Position numbers and translations under genes: made by a program
From: Candidatus Amarobacillus elongatus
Lineage (GTDB): Bacteria; Chloroflexota; Dehalococcoidia; Tepidiformales; Tepidiformaceae
Direction of reading: 5' to 3'
Assembly: GCA_016703545.1 (NCBI GenBank)
Contig: JADJBX010000002.1
Span: 124,001-188,000 of the forward strand
DNA length: 64,000 nucleotides
Notes under the pieces: model-generated
The model's input: only the letters and a program-made list of their open reading frames with translations
The model's database searches: none
What the model was told of the DNA's origin: nothing
Shown here: positions 16,826 through 26,700 of the stretch, piece by piece
How the letters are laid out: the number at the start of each line of letters is the position of its first letter
How positions within the stretch are numbered: the stretch's first letter is position 1

Positions 16826-17367
16826 TCCAGCGCCAGCTCGCCCGCCAACAGCCCCATGACGACGACGTCCTGGTACCGCCCGTACTTGTACACGGCCTGC
16901 CGCCGCACCCCTTCCTCCCGGAAGCCGACCTTCTCGTACACGCGGCGGGCGCGGGCGTTCTCCGCGAACACGTCCAGCTCAATCCGGTTGAGGTTCATCA
17001 TCTCGAAGCCGAAGCGGCAGATGGTGCGCATCGTGTCGGTGCCGTAGCCGCCGTCCCAGCACGCCTTGTCCCCGATCGTGATGCCCAGGATTGCGGTCCG
17101 GTTCTCGGGGCTCACGTCGCGAAGCTCCGCGCCGCCGATGAGCCGCCCGTCGTCGCGCGTGACCACGGCGAAGTTGGCCGCGAAGTACCCCGTCACCGAT
17201 GCGCCGCTCACGAACCGTTCCTCCTGCTCGTGGGAGAGCGGGTAGCGCATGCTCAGGTGCTCGGTGACCGAGGCGTCGTTGAACCAGGCGTGCAGCAGCG
17301 GCGCGTCCTCGGGCTCGCGGGCACGCAGCCGGATGAGGCGGCCCTCGAACGGCGAATCCAGTCCCAT
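16822..17367 (-). CDS. GNAT family N-acetyltransferase (RimJ/RimL-like), copy 1
   Basis: This 181-residue protein begins with the RimJ/RimL-type start RLIRLRAREPEDAPLLHAWF, and has the acetyl-CoA region ILGITIGDKACWDGGYGTDT and the C-terminal signature FEMMNLNRIELDVFAENARA with RVYEKVGFREEG. Likely acts on a protein N-terminus, a ribosomal protein or a small amine. It is closely related to the next gene upstream, with which it is nearly contiguous (1-nt gap). Confidence 0.88.
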   Translation of the reverse strand: MGLDSPFEGRLIRLRAREPEDAPLLHAWFNDASVTEHLSMRYPLSHEQEERFVSGASVTGYFAANFAVVTRDDGRLIGGAELRDVSPENRTAILGITIGDKACWDGGYGTDTMRTICRFGFEMMNLNRIELDVFAENARARRVYEKVGFREEGVRRQAVYKYGRYQDVVVMGLLAGELALE

Positions 17368-17368
17368 G

Positions 17369-17902
17369 TCAGCCCTCCTCGGTGAGTTCGCCCCGGAGCA
17401 TGCCCATCATGATGAAGTCTTCGTAGGCGCCGGCGTGGTAGTAGCAGGCGCGCCGCCGCCCTTCGACCCGGAACCCCGCCTTCGCGTACACATGCAACGC
17501 CCGTTCGTTCGAGGCGATCACGTCCAGTTCCACCCGGTTCAGGTTCATCATGTCGAAGCCGAACCGGCAGATCGCGCGTGTCGCATCCGTCCCGTACCCG
17601 CGGCCGCGGTGCTCCGGGCCGATGAGAAGCCCGATGAACCCGCTCCGGCTCTCGGGGTCCATGGTGTGCAGCGCCACGTCCCCCACGAGGGCGCCGCTCT
17701 CGCGGTCGACCACGGCCAGGCGTGCGTGGTCGTACGTGGGATGCAGCTCGGCTCGCGGCCGCATCGCCTGCAGGGACGGCGGGTAGCGTGATTCGTTGAA
17801 GCGGATCGTGTCGGGGTCCTGCGCCCATGCGTGCAGCACCGGTACGTCTTCCGGTTCGCGAGCGCGAAGGCGAATGAGGCGTCCTTCGGTGGGCGGGCGC
17901 AT
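17369..17902 (-). CDS. GNAT family N-acetyltransferase (RimJ/RimL-like), copy 2
   Basis: This 177-residue paralogue of the downstream gene shares the same order of motifs: RLIRLRAREPEDVPVLHAW, FIGLLIGPEHRGRGYGTDA (a fuller Q/RxxGxG/A acetyl-CoA motif than in copy 1) and FDMMNLNRVELDVIASNERA. The pair looks like a tandem duplication. It starts a short minus-strand run with copy 1 and the VOC gene. Confidence 0.88.
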   Translation of the reverse strand: MRPPTEGRLIRLRAREPEDVPVLHAWAQDPDTIRFNESRYPPSLQAMRPRAELHPTYDHARLAVVDRESGALVGDVALHTMDPESRSGFIGLLIGPEHRGRGYGTDATRAICRFGFDMMNLNRVELDVIASNERALHVYAKAGFRVEGRRRACYYHAGAYEDFIMMGMLRGELTEEG

Positions 17903-17961
17903 GAGGGCGCATCGTACCCGTGCGGCGGCCCCGCATACAAACGGTGCTGGCGCCGGAAACA

Positions 17962-17991
17962 GCGAGGGCCTCCCATGCGGGAGGCCCTCGC
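17962..17991 (-). terminator. Hairpin terminator after hppA
   Basis: A perfect 13-bp stem (17962-17974 with 17979-17991) closes a 4-nt loop, 21 nt past the hppA stop on the minus strand. The top of the stem and the loop match those of the hairpin at 13832-13865. Confidence 0.85.
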
Positions 17992-18011
17992 GTACCGTCC
18001 GGTGAACTCGC

Positions 18012-20462
18012 TTAGCTGATGAACAGCGGCGCGAGCACGAGGGTGATGGTGCTCAGCAGCTTCACGAGAACGTGCAGCGCCGGGCCGGCGGTGTCCTTGA
18101 ACGGGTCGCCGACGGTGTCGCCGACGACGGCCGCCGCGTGGGTCTCCGTGCCCTTGCCGACCACCGTACCGTCGGGATTCTTCATCCCGCCCGACTCGAT
18201 GAACTTCTTGGCATTGTCCCACGCGCCACCGGCGTTGTTCAGGTAGGTGGCGACGAGCACGCCGCCGATGGTGCCGACCATCAGCATGCCGGCGACGGAG
18301 GCCCAGCCTTCGTTGCCATCGCCGCCGAAGGCGTAGCGGAAGATGAGGCCCACGGCCACGGGCATGCCCACCGCGAGGATGCCCGGCACGATCATCTCGC
18401 GCAGCGCGGCCCGGGTGGTGATGTCGACGGCGCGGTGGTAGTCCGGCCGCACTTCGCCCGTCATGATGCCGGGGTTTTCGCGGAACTGGCGGCGCACCTC
18501 TTCGATGATGCCGCCGGCCGCCTTGCCCACCGCCCGGATGGACAGCGAGCTGAACAGGAAGACGAGCATCACGCCGAGGAGCGCCCCGACGAACACGTCC
18601 ACCTTGCCCAGGTTCACGGGCATGATGCGCGGAAGCGGCAGCGGGCTGCCGGTCTCGAGGAACGGCGCGGCATCAGCCGCTGCCACGTCGCCGTTGTCCA
18701 CCTTGCGCTGGAGAATGGCGGCCGTTTCCTGGCGGTCGGCGATGACGAGGCTGTCGAGGTCGACCTGCGAGAACTTGTCCTTGTCGTTGACCTTGTCCTT
18801 GAGCGCCTCAAGGCCGTCAACGTATTCCGAGACCTGCGCCGAGACCGCGGCATTGATATCGTCGCCCGGGGGAAGCAGGAGGTTGTCCTGCTGGAGGGTG
18901 ACGAACCGCTCCGAGTCCTCCGCGGCGATCTTCGACATCTCCACGCGAACCTCGTCGAGGTACGCGGTGAAGAGGAGGAACGCGGCCAGGGCGGCGGAAC
19001 CCACGGCGTACCCCTTCGTGAGGGCCTTCGTCGTGTTGCCCACCGTGTCGAGGGCGTCGGTGATCTCGCGGGCTTCCGGCTTGGTGCCTTCCGCCATTTC
19101 CGTGATGCCGCCGGCGTTGTCCGTGATGGGCCCGAAGGTGTCCATCGCGAGCACGTACGCCGCCGACATGAGCATGCCCATCGTCGCCACGGCCGTGCCG
19201 AAGACGCCCGTGGAAATGTCGCTCACGTTCGCGAGTTCGGCCTGCTGGCCGAGCACGAAGGCCACCACGAGGCCGAGGCCCACCGTGATCGCCGTCACCG
19301 CCGTCGTCTCGAAGCCGACCGCGGTACCAATAATCATGTTCGTCGCCGAGCCGGTGCGGCTGGCGCGAGCGATCTCCTGCACCGGGCGCCAGGCGCCCGC
19401 CGTGTAGTACTGGGTGATGTACACGAACGCGATACCGACTGCGATACCGACGAGACCGCAGGCGAAGAACCATCCCCACACGTCTTCGAGCATCACGTTC
19501 GTGCAGATGCCGAGGCCGATGATGCTGAGGAGCGTGATCGTCCAGTACCCGCCGTTGAGCGCGCCCATCGGGTCCTTGATGCGGCTCGCCCAGAAGGGCA
19601 CCGTCATCATGCCGATGATCGTCGCGAACACGCCGAAGGAGCGGAGCACGAGCGGGAAGAGCACCCATTCCACACGCCCGGTGGCGATGTAGATCGAGGC
19701 GCCGAGGATCATCGCGCCGATGTTTTCGGCGCTCATCGATTCGAACAGGTCGGCGCCGCGGCCGGCGCAGTCGCCGACGTTGTCGCCCACGAGGTCGGCG
19801 ACGACCGCCGCGTTGCGCGGGTCGTCTTCGGGGATGCCGGCCTCGACCTTACCGACGAGGTCCGCGCCCACGTCGGCGGCCTTGGTGTAAATACCACCGC
19901 CAAGCTGGGCGAAGAGTGCCACGAAGCTCGCGCCGAAGCCGAAGCCCACGATCAGGAAGGGGGTTTCCTGGATGGTGTGGCCCAGCACGTTCGAGTAGAT
20001 CGCGAAGATCGAGGACACGCCGATGAGGCTCAGTGCAACCACGAGGAAGCCTGAAACCGCGCCACCGCGCAGCGACGTGTTGATCGCGTCGGCCAGGCTG
20101 TTCTGGGCCGCCGCCGCGGTCCGCCCGTTCGCGCGCACCGCAATCGACATGCCGATGTAGCCCGACACGCCGGAAGCAAGGGCGCCGACGATGAAGGCGA
20201 TGCCCGTGAGCACGCCGACTTCCGTCGACTCCTTGAAGATGCCGACAATCGCCGCGACGACCACCGATGTGACCACCGCGAGCATGCCGATCGTGCGGTA
20301 CTGCCGACTCAGGAACGCGTTGGCGCCTTCCAGAATCGTCCCCGCGACCTGCTGCATCGACTCCGTCCCCTTGTCACGCCTGAGGACATCGAGTGCGAGC
20401 CAGATCGCGAACAGGACCGCGGCCGCCGATGCAGCCGGGATCATGATCTGCGCCAGGAGCAT
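18012..20462 (-). CDS. hppA: Membrane-bound proton-translocating pyrophosphatase, K+-independent type
   Basis: This 816-residue, roughly 16-span protein couples pyrophosphate hydrolysis to ion pumping. Catalytic motifs are complete: DVGADLVGK at 197-205, DPRN near 214, DNVGDCAGRGAD at 227-238, and a C-terminal DTVGDPFKDTAGP. The GNTTKALTKG segment has Lys at about 479, the position that separates K+-independent (Lys) from K+-dependent (Ala) enzymes. The start at 20462 (MLLAQIMIPAAS) is chosen over an upstream ATG because it has GGGGGAGGG before it and begins at the first span. Oddity: residues about 500-615 form a hydrophilic insert after the TKGYAVGSAALAAF span, so the protein is longer than the usual 660-700 residues. 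Confidence 0.96.
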   Translation of the reverse strand: MLLAQIMIPAASAAAVLFAIWLALDVLRRDKGTESMQQVAGTILEGANAFLSRQYRTIGMLAVVTSVVVAAIVGIFKESTEVGVLTGIAFIVGALASGVSGYIGMSIAVRANGRTAAAAQNSLADAINTSLRGGAVSGFLVVALSLIGVSSIFAIYSNVLGHTIQETPFLIVGFGFGASFVALFAQLGGGIYTKAADVGADLVGKVEAGIPEDDPRNAAVVADLVGDNVGDCAGRGADLFESMSAENIGAMILGASIYIATGRVEWVLFPLVLRSFGVFATIIGMMTVPFWASRIKDPMGALNGGYWTITLLSIIGLGICTNVMLEDVWGWFFACGLVGIAVGIAFVYITQYYTAGAWRPVQEIARASRTGSATNMIIGTAVGFETTAVTAITVGLGLVVAFVLGQQAELANVSDISTGVFGTAVATMGMLMSAAYVLAMDTFGPITDNAGGITEMAEGTKPEAREITDALDTVGNTTKALTKGYAVGSAALAAFLLFTAYLDEVRVEMSKIAAEDSERFVTLQQDNLLLPPGDDINAAVSAQVSEYVDGLEALKDKVNDKDKFSQVDLDSLVIADRQETAAILQRKVDNGDVAAADAAPFLETGSPLPLPRIMPVNLGKVDVFVGALLGVMLVFLFSSLSIRAVGKAAGGIIEEVRRQFRENPGIMTGEVRPDYHRAVDITTRAALREMIVPGILAVGMPVAVGLIFRYAFGGDGNEGWASVAGMLMVGTIGGVLVATYLNNAGGAWDNAKKFIESGGMKNPDGTVVGKGTETHAAAVVGDTVGDPFKDTAGPALHVLVKLLSTITLVLAPLFIS

Positions 20463-20746
20463 GGGTCCCTCCCCCGTAGGATGTTCTGCCCTAAAAGCGG
20501 GCACACTGAACCGGCGGCCGCCCCCGCGACGCGCCGAAGCGTGGCGGATACTAGCAGCCCCGCTCGTTAGGGAAAAACACCCTTACCAGCACTTCCGCCC
20601 GCCTCCGCGGTAAACCCAAAAATCCCCTAATTCCGTTCGTTAGGACGACCTTTCAACCTTCTATCACTATCCAGCGGCACCCTTGCGGCCCTATCCTTTT
20701 GCTCGGGCCAGCATCTATTGCACCCGAGCCATGGGGTCCCCTGCCC
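20463..20746. promoter_or_regulatory. Divergent promoter region between hppA and the first FHA gene
   Basis: This 284-bp region is richer in A/T at 20560-20700. On the plus strand TATCCT at 20692-20697 lies 49 nt before the FHA GTG and is a candidate -10. On the minus strand GCTAGTATCCG near 20546-20555 is a candidate -10 for hppA. TCGTTAGG occurs twice in direct orientation (20564-20571 and 20637-20644). Confidence 0.45.
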
Positions 20747-23700
20747 GTGAAGTACGGTTCGCTCAAAGTCGCGACGTCAGGCGAGATCCGGGACTACCCC
20801 CTGGACCTCCCATCCCTTGTCGTCGGCCGCGCTTCCAGCAGCGATATCGTTCTCGATGACATCAGCATCGCCCGCCGGCATGCCCGGCTCTCCTTCGATT
20901 CCGGCCGCTTCTTCGTCGAGGACCTGGGGTCCGCCTCCGGCACGTTCATCGACGCCTACCGCGTCGATCCCGGCGTGCCCGCCCTCGCCGGGCCGGGCCA
21001 GGAGCTGCGCTTCGGCGACGTCGTCGCCTGGTACGAAGCCGCCGAAGTCGAGGACATGGCGACGGCGGCCCCTACCGCCCCCGTCGATTCCTTCGATACG
21101 GCCATCCGCGGCTCGCTCACCTCGCCGCTGGATCCGCTGGAACCGGGTGGCGCCGCGCGCGTGGCCGTCCTCTCGCTCGTCAACCGCGGCCGCATCGTCG
21201 ATGACTTCGCGATCACCGTCTCCGGCCTTCCCCCCGAATGGCTGACGCTCAGCGCGCCTTCCGTCTCGCTCCTGCCGGGCGATGCAGCGGAAGTGCACAT
21301 CAGCATCAGCCCGCCGCGCCACGAGTTCTCCGAAGCCGGTATCTACGACTTCTCCGTGACCATCTCCTCCGGGCAGGGGGGCCGCGAAGTCGTCCTCCCC
21401 GGCAAGGTGGAGGTCACCGCCTTCCGCGATGTCGCGTGGACGCTTTCCCCGGTGCGCGCGAAGCGGGACTTCCGCGTCATCGCCACCAACCGCGGCAACA
21501 GCCGGCAGGTGTATCGCCTCGAAGGCGAGGACGACGAGGCCAGCCTCCGTTACGACTTCCAGCAGCCCGCCCTGGACCTGCCGCCCGGCGGCGAAGGCTC
21601 CGTCGCCTTCCGTGTCGCGCCGCGCCGGAAGCCGTGGTTCGGGGCGCCGTCCGTCCGGGCGTTCAAGGTCAACGCCACCTCGGTCGAGGACGAGGCCGTT
21701 CGCGGGACCGCCCTCGGCCAGGTGCTCATCAACCCGCCACTGCAGCCGGTCAAGCGCGGGGCGATGTTCGCCCTCATGTTCTGCATCGCCATCGCCGTGG
21801 TCGTGCTCGCCGTCATCGTGCCGGACGCGCTCTTCGGCGGTGACGGCGGCACGAAGATCGCGTCCGCCGAGGAGGCGTTCAAGGGCGTCCATCTCTGCGA
21901 CGACGAAGGTAAGGCCGCCGAACAGCAGAAGGCCGCCGAGCAGCTTGCCGTCACGGGCCCGCCCGCGCCGCAGGGCGCGACCGCCGCCAACCTCGGCGCC
22001 CCCTTTTACGCGCAGAACGATCCCCGCTGGGGCGACGTCGAGTACGCGAAGGCGAAGGACCCCGAATTCGGCCCCGATTGGTGCGGTTCGACCATCGCCC
22101 AGTGCGGCTGCGCCATGACCTCGGTCGCCACCATGCTCGCCATCTACGGGGTGCTCGAAACCCCGGACGGCGTCCCCCTCAGCCCCCAGAGCCTGAACGA
22201 GTGGTTCAACAAGAACGCGCGGAGAACGAACCGCGGCTGGGTGAGCCAGGGCTATATTTATGGGGACGTCATCTGGACCGCCGCGAACCAGCTCTCCGGC
22301 GAACTCGCCGCGAAGAAGCCCGGCACGCGCACCGTTCGCTTCGTCCGTACCGGCACCGGCTCCGAGGAGGAGATCCGCGAACAGCTCCAGCTCGGCCGGC
22401 CCGTCGTCCTGGAGGTGCCCGGCCACTGGATCGCGGCCACGGGCCTCGTCGGCGACAAGATCCAGATTAATGACCCCTTCTACCGCGACCGCACAACCCT
22501 CGATGCCTATAAGGGCAAGGTCCGCAGCTCCGTCCTGTTCGAACCGAGCGAGGACCTCAGCGCCGTCGTCATCACCGTGCCCGCGGACGTGCGCGTTCGC
22601 GTGACCGACAAGGACGGCCACGAGGTCGGCACCCTGAACACGGGCAGCCGCGAGGACGCGGCGAAAGCAGCCAAGAACGAAATCCCCGGCGCCAGCTACT
22701 CCACCCGCAAGGCGTGGCGCGACCCGACCTGCATCCAGAAAGCCCCCACCTCGGACGAAGGCACCAACCAGATCGTCCTGCCCGGGCGCCGTGAGGACTA
22801 CAAGATCGAGGTCCTCGACACCGCGGGCGGCGCCACCAACGTCGCCATCCATACGTACGACCGCACCGGCCAGCCCACGGTCCAGGTGCTCGAAAACGCT
22901 GGCGCCGTGACCGCGAGCCTCGCGTTCGACCCGGAGAAGCCATCCGAGATCAAGGTCGTGGCAGGGCAGCAGCCGACCGCCGCCGGCAGCGCTTCCGCAT
23001 CGCCGAGCGCGAGCCCGGCATCGCCAACGGCCGCCGTCGCCACGCCCACGCCGCCCGCGGGCGCGCTCAAGCCCGGCGAAACGAACATGACCGTCTCGGC
23101 GCCGGCCGGCGCCACGCGCCTCGAAATCGCGAATACCCTCGGCTTTGCCCTCGGCGACACCATCCGCATCAGCCCGGGCGCGGCCAACGAGGAAGACAAC
23201 GTCATCACCGGCTTCGGCTCGTTCCTCCTGGCGACGCCGCTGAAGTTCCCACACGGAGCCGGTGAACCGATTGTCCGCATCGCCGGCGCGGGGCCCGGTG
23301 CGACGCCGTCCGCGACCGCCACCGCCACGGCGCCACCGCCCGAGCTCGTCGAGCCGGAGAAGGTCGACCTCGCCTGCACGACGTCGGTCGCCGATATCCT
23401 GAAGCTGGCCACCCTCATCTGCTCCGCCCGCATCTCGGGCGATTACACGACCACCCGCTGGACCGTGAACGGCAACGTGCAGAACGACTTCACGGGCCAG
23501 ACCGCGCTCTTCGCGACGTACACCCAGGACACGAGCGCCGCCATCGCGGTGAGCGCCTGCAACCGGACCGCCTGCAAGTCCGTCGCGACGACACAGGCCG
23601 TGCGCTTCACCCCCGTGGGCGCGGCCACCGCCATCGCGGCGCCGCCCACGCCCGTCCCCACGCCGCCCCTGCCGCCCGCCCAGGGCGTCGCCGTGACCTG

Positions 23701-26700
23701 TTCGCGCAAGTTCGATCAGCAGTCCCACGCCGTCATCGACTGCGACGCACTCACGACGATCGCGTACACCTCGGTCACCTGGAACATCACGAGCAAATTC
23801 GCCGCCTTCGCGCCCGTCACCGAGACCGACAACCACCTCACGTTCGAAATCGGTGATGCGGTCGCCGACGACGACAAGGGGTTCGCGAATGTCGACTTCC
23901 AGGCGACGGTCTGCAGCACCGCCGCCTGCGAGGTCTCGCCCCCGTTCCGCCTGCCCATCCCCGTGGCCAACGTCACCGTCACGGTGCTCCCGAGCACGGT
24001 ATCGATGAACCGCAGTATCACGCTGTTCGCCGTCATCACCGGCGGCGAAGCACCAGCTGGCGGGTACGTCCGCTTCTTCGATACGGTCCAGCGCGCCGAC
24101 GGCTCCGTGAAGACAGATCAGATCGCACTCGACGTCCCCATCACGGAGTTCGCCACCTTCGCCATCGGCAGCCTGACGGTCGCGACCGGTAACTTCCCGC
24201 TCGATGTGCCGCGTCCGCCGGATACGCGCGCCACGGTTTCCCACCAGATTCGCGCGCGGTTCGAAGGTGGCAAGAACATCCTTCGCAGCCCGCTCAGCAA
24301 GCCCGCGACGCTGACGATGCTGCCTCCCGCGGACGACGTCTGTGACTCGCTCGACAACGATGGCGACGGCGTCATCGACACGAACTGCGAGTTTGCCGTC
24401 CGCATCGGTGCGGGCACGCAGCTTTCGAACATCACGCTCGCGAAGTCCTCTGCGCCGACCAGTCCGCAGGCGGGCAGCATCACCGTTACACCCGGCGAGG
24501 TGGTCACCCTGACGGGTACGGTGTCCGTGGAACAGGCGACCGGTGGCGTCGACTTCTGCCCGAATTGCGGCGCCAGATCTACCTGGGCATCGGCGCGAAC
24601 ACCGCGGCGGTGCCGAACCGGCCGGCTTCGGCGGCCAAGTGCGTCGCCGTCTCCGTGCCGAACGGAGCGACGGAGGTGTCGCTGCCGCCGACGACCTTCC
24701 AGGCCGACAACACGCCGGGCCTCTACTACATCCGCGCCACCAGCTCCCTTCAAACCGCGTGCGGCAACCCGCCGACAGGAGGCCCAGAGACAAGCGTCGC
24801 GCGCATCATCGTCAGAGGCGACGTGAACCTTGGGCTCTGTCCTACCGCCCTTCCCTGCACGCCGTCCGTGGTCCTTGGCAAGGGGTTCCAGGCCGGAACA
24901 TCCGTCACCGTCCGTAGCCCCGGGAGTGGCCAGGTGAACGTCGGGCGCATCGACTTCTGGGAGTCCGTCCCGGGCTCGACGTCCGAGCATCACGTCGGCT
25001 TCGCGCTCGTCCACGAGGATGGTGCGTCCACGATGTTCAACACGAACACGCTGGGTGTGCTCGATAACGCGTCTCGCGTCGGCAAACACCGCCTTCGCGC
25101 CGTGTACACCGACCCCGGGACCGGCGGCGTTCAGTTCTTCAATCCCACTGCCTCGCGCGGGCCACACGTCGATCCCGCCGGTCCGGCTATCGCTCCCCAG
25201 TGCGGCGTCGCGCCGGATGCGCTGCCCGCGGGCTGCTTCGAAGTCACCGTCACGCCCGCCGACGTTGGTGTCGGGCTGCTCTCCTCCACGCCGTCGTTGG
25301 CGTTGGGACAGAATTCCACCGGCGCCTGCCTCCCCACCGAGTGCGTGCGGCTGTCGGCGCAGGTTTCGCCCTCGGACGTGTCAGGCCTCGCCCTCGGCGT
25401 GGCCACCGGCTACATCCAGTTCTTCGACGCCGAAAGCACGAGCCCCATAGCCTCCGTCGCGCTTGGGCCGCAGGGCAGCGCGAACGTCGACGTGTTCCCC
25501 GTTCGATACCCCCTCTATTCCGGCCGCACCTCGCCGACGGACCCGACGATCGTCGGAGCGCGCACGTTCACGGCGAAGTACTGCCCGGCCGTCGGCCCGG
25601 GCGACACCTGCATCCAGCAGGGCGACTACAATATCGCCACCAGCGCGAACGGCACCGTCACCTTCACCGGCCAGGCGACGGATGTCGCGCTCTCCATGAC
25701 GCCGGCCACGCGCCAGCTCGGCGCGGCCGCCACTGTGGGCGCCGCCGTCAGCCTCACGCCAGGCGGGTACGGCGACTACCTCGGCCGCATCGAGCTGTAC
25801 GAAGGCGCGACGAAGATCTCCTGCGCTGCCCGCACCGTCGCGGACTGCGGCCCCGCCGGCGATTGGCTCCGTACGCCTGAGACGTGGACCGGCTCCTCCT
25901 CGCATACCTTCAATATCAGCTTCGACCAGGGGCTGAACCCCTTCGGCGCCGGGCCGCACGCCCTCCACGCCGTGTACGTGCCCGCCACACTTTCGAACTA
26001 CCTCACCGGCCGCTCCAGCGACCAGTCCCTCACCGTCACGCCCGCCACCACGACCACCACCCTCGCGGCCGTGACATCGCCGGTCACCGTCGGCGCGACG
26101 GTGGCCCTCCAGGCGACGGTGACGGGTGAGGGCTTCGGTGACCAGAACGGCATGGTCGAGTTCCGCCGCGACGGCAACGTCATCGCGCAGGTTCCCGTCA
26201 CGCTCACCGGCACGACCGCCGTCACCGCCACCGCGAACGTCACGTTCAACGGCACCAGCACGCCGCTCTCCTCGGTCGCCCTGCCCGCGTCGCCCTCGAC
26301 GTACCAGTTGACGGCGCACTTCCTGGGCGGAGGGAACTACGCCCCCAGCGATTCCGCTCCCGCGCGCGACCTGAAGGTCGATCCCCTCGCGACGACCACC
26401 ACCGTCAGCGCGACGAAGGCCACGGAAGTCTGCGTCGCCACCACGGGGAACCCGTCGCTCGGTGACAAGGTCCTGCTCACCGGCACCGTCGCCGTGACCA
26501 CTCCGCCGGGCGCCCGATCCATCGCCGGCACCGTCGAATTCTTCGACACCTCGAACGGCGACCGCTCGCTGGGCACCGCCTCGCTGACGCCCGACGCTGG
26601 CGGCGGGACGGCGACCCTCTGCATCACGGCAACCACGGCCAACTTCGGCACGGGCGCGCACTCCATCCGCGCCGCCTTTACCACCGGCAGCGGCGACCAC

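Noticed and set aside
20564..20644. Direct repeat TCGTTAGG twice in the hppA/FHA gap as an operator
   Set aside because: Eight bases twice in an A/T-richer gap is not enough to claim a binding site; listed only as part of the region.
20777..24793. Very long minus-strand open frame antisense to the giant FHA gene (and similar ones at 25381-28635 and 32308-34839)
   Set aside because: High GC makes long antisense frames common. The plus-strand products have FHA, TM, C39 and Ig motifs; the antisense products are Arg/Gly-rich with no domain.
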